Shown: in pieces, positions 1 to 6,331 of the stretch
How the letters are laid out: each line of letters starts with the position of its first letter
How positions within the stretch are numbered: position 1 is the stretch's first letter
Assembly: GCA_947447845.1 (NCBI GenBank)
Contig: CANFNO010000142.1
Coordinates: forward strand, 1 to 7,155
DNA: 7,155 nucleotides
From: Burkholderiales bacterium
GTDB lineage: Bacteria > Pseudomonadota > Gammaproteobacteria > Burkholderiales > Burkholderiaceae
Direction of reading: 5' to 3'
Made by a program: the position numbers and the translations under genes
The notes under the pieces: generated by a model
Database searches by the model: none
The model's input: the letters and a program-made list of their open reading frames with translations, nothing else
What the model was told of the DNA's origin: nothing

Positions 1-354
1 CAGCGCGCTTTGTGTTTTGGGGCTGGCACGGTTGATTTCATCGGCCAGAAGCACCTGGGCAAAGATTGGTCCTGGGTGAAATACAAAGGCCTCTTTGCCG
101 CGCTCATAGACGGATACGCCAGACAGATCGCTAGGCATCAGGTCGGAGGTAAATTGCACGCGGGAGAACTGCAGCCCAAAGCTTCGAGCCAGCGCATGGG
201 CCAAGGTGGTTTTGCCTACCCCCGGCACGTCGTCGATCAGAAGGTGGCCGCCAGCTAGCAGGCAGGCAACGCAGTCCTGGATCTGGCTGGGTTTGCCGAC
301 AATCACCGTGTTAAGCTGATCCAGTAGTATTTTGAGTGTACGTTGAGCGTCCAT
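1..354 (-). CDS. MoxR-family AAA+ ATPase, N-terminal 118 residues (partial at left edge)
   Basis: Reading the minus strand from the ATG at 354-352 gives an open frame of 118 codons that continues past the window edge. What is seen: an N-terminal helix region, then a VIVGK segment (residues 17-21). A Walker A-type P-loop DVPGVGKT lies at 42-49, followed by the FSRVQFTSDLMPSDLSGVS stretch at about 63-81. FHPGPIFAQ at 92-100 leads into a Walker B LLADE at 102-106 and then INRASPKTQSAL. This block order is diagnostic of MoxR ATPases, cytoplasmic chaperone-like AAA+ proteins often encoded beside DUF58/von Willebrand factor A proteins. The family is usually a little over 300 residues, so roughly the N-terminal third is present and sensor 2 is outside. 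A weak Shine-Dalgarno (AGGTAA) sits about 10 bases upstream of the ATG. The gene diverges from the deacetylase gene. The family call is firm, but the specific client is unknown. Confidence 0.93.
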   Translation of the reverse strand, partial: MDAQRTLKILLDQLNTVIVGKPSQIQDCVACLLAGGHLLIDDVPGVGKTTLAHALARSFGLQFSRVQFTSDLMPSDLSGVSVYERGKEAFVFHPGPIFAQVLLADEINRASPKTQSAL

Positions 355-395
355 AGCGGCACGTTACCTGAATTTTCTGAAATGCGAGTTCTCCC

Positions 396-1349
396 GTGAG
401 CAAGACCGGCTACTTTTTCCACAGCGACTGCAGCAAACACGATATGGGCAACGGCCACCCTGAGTGCCCGGAGCGGCTCGCAGCTATCGACAAGCGCTTA
501 CGCAGCCAGGGCGTGGCTGATCTGCTGGACTGGCGCGAAGCCCCGCTTGCCCCCATTGCGGATCTTGAGTTGGCCCATGGCCGCATGCATGTGGCGGCAC
601 TGCGCGGTCTGACCGATGGGTTGCGCGACGAAGTGCAGGCCGGGGGACCGACCCATGCCCAAATCGATCCGGATACCAGCATCAACGTCCACACCTGGGA
701 CGCGGCGCTACGTTCTGCCGGTGCGGCCATTGCCGCCACCGATGCCGTCATGGCGGGAGAGTTGGATAACGCCTTTTGTGCCGTGCGCCCGCCTGGCCAC
801 CACGCTTGCCGAGACAAGGCCATGGGCTTTTGCTTCTTCAACAATGTGGCGGTGGCCGCACACTATGCGCTGGACCGCCACGGTTTGAAGCGGGTCGCAA
901 TCATCGATTTTGATGTGCACCACGGCAATGGCACCGAAGACATCGTCTCGGGTGACGAGCGCATCCTGATGGCGAGCTTTTTTCAGCACCCGTTTTATCC
1001 CTATGGCGGTGCTGCTTCCACGGCCAGCAATTTGCTGAATGTGCCGGTGCCGGCTTACACCAAGGGCGATGCGGTGCGAGAGTTGGTAGCTTCTCAGTGG
1101 ATGCCCCGTCTTGAGGCCTTCAAGCCGGAATTGATACTGATCAGCGCCGGCTTTGATGCCCACCGTGAAGACGACCTGGGCCAGATGGGCCTGGTCGAAG
1201 CCGATTACGCCTGGATCACGCTGCAACTCAAAGACCTGGCGGCGCGTCACGCCAAGGGTCGGATCGTTTCCTGTCTGGAGGGCGGCTACAACCTGGACGC
1301 CCTGGCCCGAAGCGTCGAAGCGCATGTGCGGGTTTTGGCGGGAATCTGA
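396..1349 (+). CDS. histone-deacetylase-family zinc amidohydrolase (HDAC/AcuC/acetylpolyamine amidohydrolase superfamily)
   Basis: This is a 317-residue cytoplasmic protein with no signal peptide or membrane segment. What is seen, in order: HPECPERL at 21-28, RPPGHHA at 131-137 with the tandem catalytic histidines H135/H136, and GFCFFNN at 144-150. DFDVHHGNGT at 171-180 supplies likely zinc ligands D173 and H175. SAGFDAH at 250-256 supplies the third, D254. LEGGYN at 294-299 carries Y298, matching the transition-state tyrosine. All catalytic positions known for arginase-fold deacetylases are therefore intact. The family hydrolyses acetyl-amide bonds of acetyl-lysine, acetylpolyamines or related substrates, and sequence alone does not choose between them. 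The start is GTG at 396: the nearby ATG at 382 hits a stop after five codons, and GTG gives the usual short N-terminus before the His-Pro-Glu-Cys motif. No strong ribosome-binding site is visible. The stop overlaps the next start (TGATG), which implies co-translation with the channel gene. Confidence 0.92.
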   Translation: MSKTGYFFHSDCSKHDMGNGHPECPERLAAIDKRLRSQGVADLLDWREAPLAPIADLELAHGRMHVAALRGLTDGLRDEVQAGGPTHAQIDPDTSINVHTWDAALRSAGAAIAATDAVMAGELDNAFCAVRPPGHHACRDKAMGFCFFNNVAVAAHYALDRHGLKRVAIIDFDVHHGNGTEDIVSGDERILMASFFQHPFYPYGGAASTASNLLNVPVPAYTKGDAVRELVASQWMPRLEAFKPELILISAGFDAHREDDLGQMGLVEADYAWITLQLKDLAARHAKGRIVSCLEGGYNLDALARSVEAHVRVLAGI

Positions 1350-2620
1350 TGCAAAAAAGCTCCGCCCCCGAACCGATCGATGATTTCGAAGGCTGGCTCA
1401 ACGCCTTCACCCAGACGACGGTCCTGATTGAACTTGCCGCCCTGGTGGCCTGCGCACTGCTGGCATGGGCACTGGTGCGCGGCTTGCGCCGGGCACTGGG
1501 TCAGGACGACACGCGCTCCATCTGGTTTGGACGGCGCAATCTGGACGGTGTGCTGTTCCCGCTGGTGCTGCTGAGCCTGGCCTTTGTTGCGCGGGACGTA
1601 CTTTCCAAGTTCGTGTCGGTGGCGCTTTTGAAGGTCGCCATACCCGTGTTGGTGTCGTTGCTGGTCATACGCGTTGGCGTGAAGGTGCTGCAGGCGGCGT
1701 TCCCGCAGTCGAAATGGGTGCGGCCGCTGGAGCAAACGATCTCCTGGCTGGTTTGGCTGATGATGGTGCTGTGGGTCAGTGGCCTGTTGCCGGTGGTCCT
1801 GCTCGAACTGGAACAGATCGGTTGGAAGGTGGGAAATAGCCACCTGACGCTGCGCAATATGCTGGAAGGCGCGGTCACAGCCGGTGCGGTGCTGATCTTT
1901 ACCCTGTGGCTGTCTGCAGGCATCGAGGCACGCGTACTGCGTGACGCCACGGGTAGCGAGTTGTCGTTGCGCAAGGCCATCAGCAACGCGGCGCGCGCGG
2001 CCCTGATGTTCGTCGGGCTGATCATCGCGCTCTCTGCCGTGGGAATTGATCTGACGGCTCTGTCTGTGCTGGGCGGTGCGGTCGGTGTGGGCATCGGCCT
2101 GGGTCTGCAGAAGCTGGCGGCTAACTACGTGTCAGGCTTTGTGATCCTTACCGAGCGCAGCATGCGCATTGGCGACAACGTTCGTGTGGATGGCTTTGAA
2201 GGCGTCATCACGCAGATCAATGCGCGCTACACCGTGATCCGTTCGCTGACCGGGCGCGAATCGATTGTGCCCAACGAGATGCTGATCATTAACCGGGTGG
2301 AAAACCTGTCGCTGGCAGATTCGCTCGTCTACCAGTCCACCACAGTGTCCGTGGGCTATGACAGCGATGTGGGACAGGTTCAGGACTTGCTGCTGAAAGC
2401 GGCACAGGACCAACCACGGGTGCTGCGCGAGCCCGGGCCACTTGTTCAGTTGTCCAATTTCGGTGCCGATGGGCTGGAGTTCACCGTGGGCTACTGGATC
2501 AACGACCCGGAGGTCGGTCAAGGCGGTCTGAAGTCGGATATCAACCTAGCTGTTCTGGCGGCATTGCGCGCGAACCAAATAGAAATACCGTACCCGCAGC
2601 GAGTCGTTCACCAGCGTTAA
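1349..2620 (+). CDS. MscS-family mechanosensitive ion channel
   Basis: This is a 423-residue inner-membrane protein. Hydrophobic segments are visible at about 22-46, 67-84, 88-111, 130-152, 174-192 and 215-233. A glycine/alanine-rich helix at about 237-258 (LSVLGGAVGVGIGLGLQKLA) corresponds to the pore-lining TM3 of MscS. It is followed by the diagnostic MscS beta-domain sequence: ILTERSMRIGDNVRVDGFEG at 266-285 and SIVPNEMLI at 305-313. The C-terminal cytoplasmic alpha/beta region runs to the end. E. coli MscS has three TM helices and 286 residues, so this member carries about four extra N-terminal helices, resembling the larger YbdG-like channels. The known role is relief of turgor on hypo-osmotic shock, though some longer members gate poorly or have signalling roles. 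The ATG overlaps the deacetylase stop by one base. No GC-rich terminator hairpin follows the stop. The family is clear; the subgroup is an inference. Confidence 0.92.
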   Translation: MQKSSAPEPIDDFEGWLNAFTQTTVLIELAALVACALLAWALVRGLRRALGQDDTRSIWFGRRNLDGVLFPLVLLSLAFVARDVLSKFVSVALLKVAIPVLVSLLVIRVGVKVLQAAFPQSKWVRPLEQTISWLVWLMMVLWVSGLLPVVLLELEQIGWKVGNSHLTLRNMLEGAVTAGAVLIFTLWLSAGIEARVLRDATGSELSLRKAISNAARAALMFVGLIIALSAVGIDLTALSVLGGAVGVGIGLGLQKLAANYVSGFVILTERSMRIGDNVRVDGFEGVITQINARYTVIRSLTGRESIVPNEMLIINRVENLSLADSLVYQSTTVSVGYDSDVGQVQDLLLKAAQDQPRVLREPGPLVQLSNFGADGLEFTVGYWINDPEVGQGGLKSDINLAVLAALRANQIEIPYPQRVVHQR

Positions 2621-2633
2621 AGTTCGGTACAAT
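2605..2633 (+). promoter_or_regulatory. candidate upstream promoter (module 1) for the etf genes
   Basis: A good -10 hexamer, TACAAT (2628-2633), lies just after the mscS stop codon. At 17-base spacing upstream is CGTTCA (2605-2610), which is a poor -35. The same arrangement, GTTCA then 17 bases then TACAATCAAAA, recurs 82 bases downstream, and that is the main reason to take it seriously. The -35 would lie inside the end of mscS. Predicted transcription would start near 2640, at the edge of the 2641-2654 inverted repeat. Confidence 0.35.
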
Positions 2634-2635
2634 CA

Positions 2636-2659
2636 AAAAAAGCACGGTCGTACTATTTT
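2636..2659 (+). promoter_or_regulatory. imperfect inverted repeat, candidate operator 1
   Basis: The core AGCACG-GT-CGTACT (2641-2654) has 6-base arms with one mismatch. Beyond one further mismatched pair (2640/2655), the symmetry continues as AAAA (2636-2639) against TTTT (2656-2659). The two-base centre is too tight for a stable RNA hairpin, so a binding site for a dimeric regulator fits better than a terminator. It sits immediately downstream of the module 1 -10 box, where a bound repressor would block initiation. The regulator is unknown; a TetR-type fatty-acid regulator is one guess. Confidence 0.45.
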
Positions 2660-2686
2660 ATTTTTATGCCGGATCTCACCTCTGAA

Positions 2687-2715
2687 AGTTCATGACAGGG
2701 TAGCCCGCATACAAT
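2687..2715 (+). promoter_or_regulatory. candidate main promoter (module 2) for etfB
   Basis: The -10 box TACAAT (2710-2715) has AGTTCA (2687-2692) at 17-base spacing. The -35 is weak, which would fit activation or help from the AT-rich segment upstream at 2654-2668. Transcription would start at about 2722, directly at the perfect palindrome, leaving a leader of about 55 bases before the etfB ATG. Confidence 0.4.
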
Positions 2716-2723
2716 CAAAAGAG

Positions 2724-2739
2724 TTGACGTGCACGTCAA
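2724..2739 (+). promoter_or_regulatory. perfect 16-base palindrome TTGACGTGCACGTCAA, candidate operator 2
   Basis: The sequence equals its own reverse complement over all 16 bases, and symmetry ends at 2723/2740. It lies 8 bases after the -10 box of module 2 and 38 bases before the etfB start, a classic repressor position. From memory, MerR-family LiuR regulators of branched-chain amino acid and fatty acid catabolism in Proteobacteria bind palindromes of the TTnACGTnnACGTnAA type. The target genes here (etf, acyl-CoA dehydrogenase) fit that function. Assignment to LiuR is an inference; other MerR or TetR regulators are possible. Confidence 0.6.
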
Positions 2740-2777
2740 TTAGAAACACCCACAAATAACCCTCTGGAGCAGCAAGC

Positions 2778-3527
2778 ATGAAAGCATTGGTCGCGGTAAA
2801 GCGCGTGGTGGACTACAACGTCAAGGTCCGCGTCAAATCCGACGGTTCGGGCGTGGACATCGCCAACGTCAAGATGAGCATGAACCCGTTTGACGAAATC
2901 GCCATTGAAGAAGCTGTGCGCCTGAAGGAAAAGGGCGTGGTCACCGAAATCATCGCGGTCTCTTGTGGCGTGGCGCAGTGCGCCGAGACGCTGCGCACCG
3001 CCATGGCCATCGGTGCGGATCGCGCCATTCTGGTGGAAACCGCGGTTGACTTGCAGCCCCTGGCCGTGGCCAAGCTGCTCAAAGCTTTGGTGGATAAGGA
3101 ACAGCCCGGCCTGGTGATTTTGGGCAAGCAAGCCATTGACGACGATTGCAATCAGACTGGCCAGATGTTGGCTGCGCTGGGCGACTGGCCGCAGGCTACG
3201 TTTGCCAGCAAGGTTGCCATCGTTGACGGCAAGCTGCAGGCCACGCGTGAAGTGGACGGCGGCTCGGAAAATCTTTCTTTGAGTCTGCCCGCCATCATCA
3301 CCACCGACTTGCGCCTGAACGAGCCGCGTTATGTGACGCTGCCCAACATCATGAAGGCCAAGAAGAAGCCGATGGAGACGGTCAAGCCTGAAGACTTGGG
3401 CGTGGATGTGGCTCCACGAATCAAGACGCTCAAGGTGGTCGAGCCGCCGATGCGCAGCGCCGGTATCAAGGTGGCCGATGTGGCCGCACTGGTCGAAAAA
3501 CTCAAGAACGAAGCAAAGGTAATCTGA
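2778..3527 (+). CDS. etfB: electron transfer flavoprotein, beta subunit
   Basis: This is a 249-residue cytoplasmic protein with the full family length. With EtfA it forms the FAD-containing ETF, which takes electrons from acyl-CoA dehydrogenases and passes them toward the quinone pool; EtfB carries the structural AMP. What is seen: the N-terminal [20 protein letters not shown], then [20 protein letters not shown] (31-50). The signature region [20 protein letters not shown] is at 115-134. The recognition loop [14 protein letters not shown] is at 185-198, where L188 matches the leucine that anchors into partner dehydrogenases and K194-K197 are the lysine cluster. These features mark a classic group I ETF of respiratory beta-oxidation type, not the bifurcating FixAB type. 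GGAG at 2766-2769 lies 8 bases before the ATG. The gene is first in the etfBA operon, behind the 2621-2777 control region. Confidence 0.97.
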   Translation: MKALVAVKRVVDYNVKVRVKSDGSGVDIANVKMSMNPFDEIAIEEAVRLKEKGVVTEIIAVSCGVAQCAETLRTAMAIGADRAILVETAVDLQPLAVAKLLKALVDKEQPGLVILGKQAIDDDCNQTGQMLAALGDWPQATFASKVAIVDGKLQATREVDGGSENLSLSLPAIITTDLRLNEPRYVTLPNIMKAKKKPMETVKPEDLGVDVAPRIKTLKVVEPPMRSAGIKVADVAALVEKLKNEAKVI

Positions 3528-3529
3528 TC

Positions 3530-4462
3530 ATGACCGTACTCGTCATTGCCGAACACGACAACAATTCCGTCAAGCCCGCCACGCTGAACACCATTGCCGC
3601 TGCTGCGCAGTGCGGTGGTGATGTGCATGTGCTGGTGGCAGGTTTCAACGCCGGTGCAGCCGCAGCAGCAGCAGCGCAAATCGCTGGCGTCTCCAAAGTG
3701 ATCCATGCCGATGAAGCCGGTCTGGCGCACGGCCTGGCTGAAAACGTCACCGCCCAGGTCCTGGCGATTGCCGCTGGCTACAGCCACATCGTTTTTGCGG
3801 CGACTGCTTCGGGCAAAAATGTGGCGCCCCGCGTGGCCGCCAAGCTCGATGTGGGCCAAGTCTCTGACATCACCAAGGTGATCAGCGCCGACACCTTTGA
3901 GCGCCCGATTTATGCAGGCAATGCCATGGCCACGGTGCAAGCCACCGACGGCACCAAGGTGTTGACCGTGCGCACTACAGGCTTTGATCCGGTGGCCGCC
4001 ACGGGTGGAAGTGCCGCCGTCGAAACATTAGCTGCAGTGGCCGCCAGCGCCAACGTGAGCTTTCTGGGTTCCGAGATCGCCAAGAACGACCGCCCCGAAT
4101 TGACGTCCGCCAAGATCATCGTCAGCGGTGGACGGGCCTTGGGCAGCAGCGAGAAGTTCACCGAAATCATTACGCCACTGGCCGACAAGCTGAATGCCGC
4201 GATGGGTGCTTCGCGCGCTGCGGTGGATGCGGGCTACGCACCCAACGACTGGCAAGTGGGCCAGACCGGCAAGATCGTTGCACCCCAGTTATATATCGCG
4301 TGTGGCATCTCGGGAGCCATCCAGCACTTGGCCGGCATGAAGGACAGCAAGGTCATCGTCGCCATCAACAAGGATGCCGAAGCGCCGATCTTCTCGGTGG
4401 CCGACTACGGCCTGGTGGCGGACTTGTTTGTCGTCGTACCGGAACTGACGGCCGCGTTATAG
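3530..4462 (+). CDS. etfA: electron transfer flavoprotein, alpha subunit (FAD-binding)
   Basis: This is a 310-residue protein of typical length, starting two bases after the etfB stop, with AAAGG at 3515-3519 as ribosome-binding site. The N-terminal alpha/beta domain (about 1-190) is more variable. The C-terminal FAD domain is strongly conserved: SGGRALGS at 199-206, [10 protein letters not shown] at 226-235, [20 protein letters not shown] at 242-261, QHLAGMKDS at 265-273 and [11 protein letters not shown] at 278-288. R229, T246 and H266 line up at a constant offset of 20 with human ETF-alpha R249, T266 and H286, residues that contact or tune the flavin. The protein pairs with EtfB and is soluble. 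One small oddity is an alanine run at 43-49, partly encoded by four tandem GCA codons. The gene is followed by an intrinsic terminator. Confidence 0.97.
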   Translation: MTVLVIAEHDNNSVKPATLNTIAAAAQCGGDVHVLVAGFNAGAAAAAAAQIAGVSKVIHADEAGLAHGLAENVTAQVLAIAAGYSHIVFAATASGKNVAPRVAAKLDVGQVSDITKVISADTFERPIYAGNAMATVQATDGTKVLTVRTTGFDPVAATGGSAAVETLAAVAASANVSFLGSEIAKNDRPELTSAKIIVSGGRALGSSEKFTEIITPLADKLNAAMGASRAAVDAGYAPNDWQVGQTGKIVAPQLYIACGISGAIQHLAGMKDSKVIVAINKDAEAPIFSVADYGLVADLFVVVPELTAAL

Positions 4463-4477
4463 GCCAAAGAGGTCAGC

Positions 4478-4505
4478 AGGGCATCCATAGGGTGCCCTTT
4501 TTTTT
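4478..4505 (+). terminator. intrinsic terminator/attenuator between etfA and the acyl-CoA dehydrogenase gene
   Basis: AGGGCATCC (4478-4486) pairs with GGGTGCCCT (4490-4498) as a 9-base stem with one T-G wobble and a three-base ATA loop. A run of eight T follows (4498-4505). The structure lies 15 bases after the etfA stop and 24 bases before the next ATG. No convincing promoter is visible in the remaining gap, so partial read-through (attenuation) or a promoter inside etfA must feed the downstream genes. Confidence 0.85.
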
Positions 4506-4519
4506 CGATTTTTATCAGT

Positions 4520-4523
4520 GGAG
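4520..4523 (+). promoter_or_regulatory. ribosome-binding site fixing the dehydrogenase start at 4530
   Basis: GGAG at 4520-4523 lies six bases before the ATG at 4530. The in-frame GTG at 4518 would overlap this site and has no Shine-Dalgarno of its own, so ATG 4530 is the preferred start. The protein then begins MSYIAPVKDMLF, the usual N-terminus of this subfamily. Confidence 0.8.
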
Positions 4524-4529
4524 TTCATC

Positions 4530-6320
4530 ATGAGTTACATCGCCCCCGTCAAAGACATGCTGTTCAACATCGAGCATCTGGCCAATATTGAACAGATCGC
4601 TCAGATTCCGGCCTTTGCAGATGCCGGTCTGGATACCGCGCAAGCCGTATTGGAAGAAGCCGCCAAGTTCAATGAAGGTGTGCTGGCTCCGTTGAACTGG
4701 GCCGGTGACCAAAACCCCACCAGTTTTAAGGATGGCGTTGTGACGGCCACCCCAGGCTTTAAGGAAGCTTTCAAACAATTTTCCGAAGCTGGTTGGCAAG
4801 GTCTGCAGCACCCCGCTGACTTTGGTGGTCAGGGCCTGCCCAAGACGATTGGCGCGGCCTGCATTGAGATGTGCAACAGCGCTAACCTGAGCTTTGCCCT
4901 GTGCCCTCTGTTGAGCGACGGAGCCATTGAAGCGCTGCTCACAGCCGGTTCCGACGAACTCAATGCGGTGTACTTGGAAAAGCTGATCAGCGGCGAGTGG
5001 ACAGGCACCATGAACCTGACCGAGCCGCAGGCCGGCTCCGATCTGGCCGCCGTGCGCACCCGCGCCGAGCCTCTGCCGGACGGCACGTACAAGGTGTTTG
5101 GCACCAAGATTTTCATCACCTGGGGTGAGCACGACATGGCCGACAACATCATCCATTTGGTGCTGGCCCGGGTGCAAGGTGCACCCGAAGGAGTGAAGGG
5201 CATCAGCCTCTTTATCGTGCCCAAATTCATGGTCAATGGCGATGGCTCACTGGGCGCGCGCAACGACGTGCATTGCGTCAGCATCGAACACAAGATGGGC
5301 ATCAAGGCCAGCCCGACCGCAGTGCTGCAATACGGCGACAACGGTGGCGCCATTGGTTACCTGGTCGGCCAGGAAAACCGTGGCTTGGAATACATGTTCA
5401 TCATGATGAACGCAGCCCGTTACGCTGTAGGCGTGCAGGGTATTGCGATTGCCGAGCGCGCTTACCAAAAGGCCGTGACCTTCTCGCGTGACCGCATCCA
5501 AAGTCGCCCGGTGGATGGCTCTCTGCCAGGTGCCGGCCCCATCATCAACCACCCCGATGTGCGCCGCATGCTCATGACCATGCGTGCCTACACCGAAGGC
5601 TGCCGCGCCATGGCGACGACCGCTGCCAGCGCATACGACGCCGCGCACCACCATCCCGATGCCGATACGCGCAAAGCCAATCAGGCTTTCTACGAATTCA
5701 TGGTGCCTCTGATCAAGGGCTACAGCACCGAGATGAGTCTGACCGTCACTTCACTGGGCGTACAGGTTCATGGTGGTATGGGCTATATCGAAGAGACCGG
5801 TGCTGCCCAGTACTACCGCGACGCCAAGATTCTGACGATTTACGAAGGCACAACCGCCATCCAATCCAACGACCTGGTCGGCCGCAAGACCGCACGCGAT
5901 GGTGGCCAGACCGCCAAAGGCATTGCCGGACAAATTGAAACGACCGAAGCCGAATTGACCGCCAGCGGCAGTGCAAATGCATTGGCCGTGGCCAAGCGCC
6001 TGAAGGCCGCCCGTCTGGCCTTCCTGGATGTGGTGGACTTTGTGGCGGGTAACACCAAAGCCAGCCCGAATGCGGTGTTTGCTGGCAGCGTGCCTTACTT
6101 GATGCTCGCAGGCAACGTGATGGCCGGTTGGCAAATGGCGCGTGCGCTGCTGGTGGCTGAAAAAGCTGTGGCTGCGGGTAACGATGTGCCCTTCATGCAG
6201 GCCAAGGTCACCACCGCGCGCTTTTATGCAGACCACATTCTGAGCCAGGCCCCCGGCGTGCGCGACAGCATTGTGGATGGCGCAGACAGTGTGATTGCCA
6301 TGGCGCTGGACGCATTCTAA
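4530..6320 (+). CDS. large acyl-CoA dehydrogenase with C-terminal extension (DmdC-like/AcdA-like subfamily)
   Basis: This is a 596-residue flavoprotein. The family removes two alpha/beta hydrogens from an acyl-CoA and hands electrons to ETF. What is seen (numbering from ATG 4530): an N-terminal APVKDMLF motif at 5-12 typical of the long subfamily; the substrate/FAD loop MNLTEPQAGSDL at 161-172; FITWGEHD at 195-202 in the middle beta domain; HKMGIKASPT at 254-263; and GQENRGLEYMF at 280-290. VHGGMGYIEETGAAQYYRDA lies at 413-432, then TIYEGTTAIQ at 436-445, with E439 matching the catalytic glutamate of medium-chain enzymes. Residues from about 460 to 596 are the extra helical C-terminal domain. 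Members of this length include 3-methylmercaptopropionyl-CoA dehydrogenase (DmdC) and several medium- and long-chain enzymes; the substrate cannot be told here. The gene lies downstream of etfBA, past a terminator, and 11 bases before the next gene. Confidence 0.93.
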   Translation: MSYIAPVKDMLFNIEHLANIEQIAQIPAFADAGLDTAQAVLEEAAKFNEGVLAPLNWAGDQNPTSFKDGVVTATPGFKEAFKQFSEAGWQGLQHPADFGGQGLPKTIGAACIEMCNSANLSFALCPLLSDGAIEALLTAGSDELNAVYLEKLISGEWTGTMNLTEPQAGSDLAAVRTRAEPLPDGTYKVFGTKIFITWGEHDMADNIIHLVLARVQGAPEGVKGISLFIVPKFMVNGDGSLGARNDVHCVSIEHKMGIKASPTAVLQYGDNGGAIGYLVGQENRGLEYMFIMMNAARYAVGVQGIAIAERAYQKAVTFSRDRIQSRPVDGSLPGAGPIINHPDVRRMLMTMRAYTEGCRAMATTAASAYDAAHHHPDADTRKANQAFYEFMVPLIKGYSTEMSLTVTSLGVQVHGGMGYIEETGAAQYYRDAKILTIYEGTTAIQSNDLVGRKTARDGGQTAKGIAGQIETTEAELTASGSANALAVAKRLKAARLAFLDVVDFVAGNTKASPNAVFAGSVPYLMLAGNVMAGWQMARALLVAEKAVAAGNDVPFMQAKVTTARFYADHILSQAPGVRDSIVDGADSVIAMALDAF

Positions 6321-6331
6321 AAAGGCGCTTC

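Larger units (their letters stand above)
2628..2720 (+). repeat. 11-base direct repeat TACAATCAAAA, two copies 82 bases apart
   Basis: Identical TACAATCAAAA elements occur at 2628-2638 and 2710-2720. In both copies GTTCA lies 17 bases upstream of the element (2606-2610 and 2688-2692). The sequences between differ, so this is not a simple recent duplication. It looks like two promoters sharing the -10 and start-site region. The stretch between the copies is AT-rich (for example TATTTTATTTTTATG at 2654-2668). Confidence 0.6.

Noticed and set aside
10..258. Plus-strand reading frame of 82 codons at the left edge
   Set aside because: It lies antisense to the clear MoxR-type coding sequence, which carries Walker motifs; the plus-strand product has no recognisable features.
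382..399. ATG at 382 as start of the deacetylase or a leader peptide
   Set aside because: It meets a stop after five codons, is in another frame from the deacetylase, and has no ribosome-binding site to suggest a real leader peptide.
708..1325. Long minus-strand open frame of 205 codons inside the deacetylase gene
   Set aside because: It is an antisense shadow: the plus strand carries all catalytic motifs of a known family, and open antisense frames are common in GC-rich genes.
1286..2094. Overlapping minus-strand open frames within the mscS gene
   Set aside because: Their products are low-complexity and histidine/glutamine- or serine/arginine-rich, with no family features; they reflect antisense of hydrophobic codons.
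2636..2665. Inverted repeat plus T-rich stretch after mscS as an intrinsic terminator
   Set aside because: The symmetric core has only a two-base centre and a mismatched short stem, so a stable RNA hairpin is unlikely; it reads better as an operator.
2724..2752. TTGACG within the palindrome as a -35 box
   Set aside because: At 16-18 base spacing downstream there is no acceptable -10 sequence (the region reads roughly CACCCA).
4518..4529. GTG at 4518 as an alternative start adding four residues to the acyl-CoA dehydrogenase
   Set aside because: It overlaps the GGAG ribosome-binding site that is well spaced from the ATG at 4530, and the family N-terminus begins at that ATG.
4515..5177. Minus-strand open frame of 220 codons opposite the start of the dehydrogenase gene
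   Set aside because: It is antisense to a strongly conserved coding sequence, with no ribosome-binding site or recognisable product.
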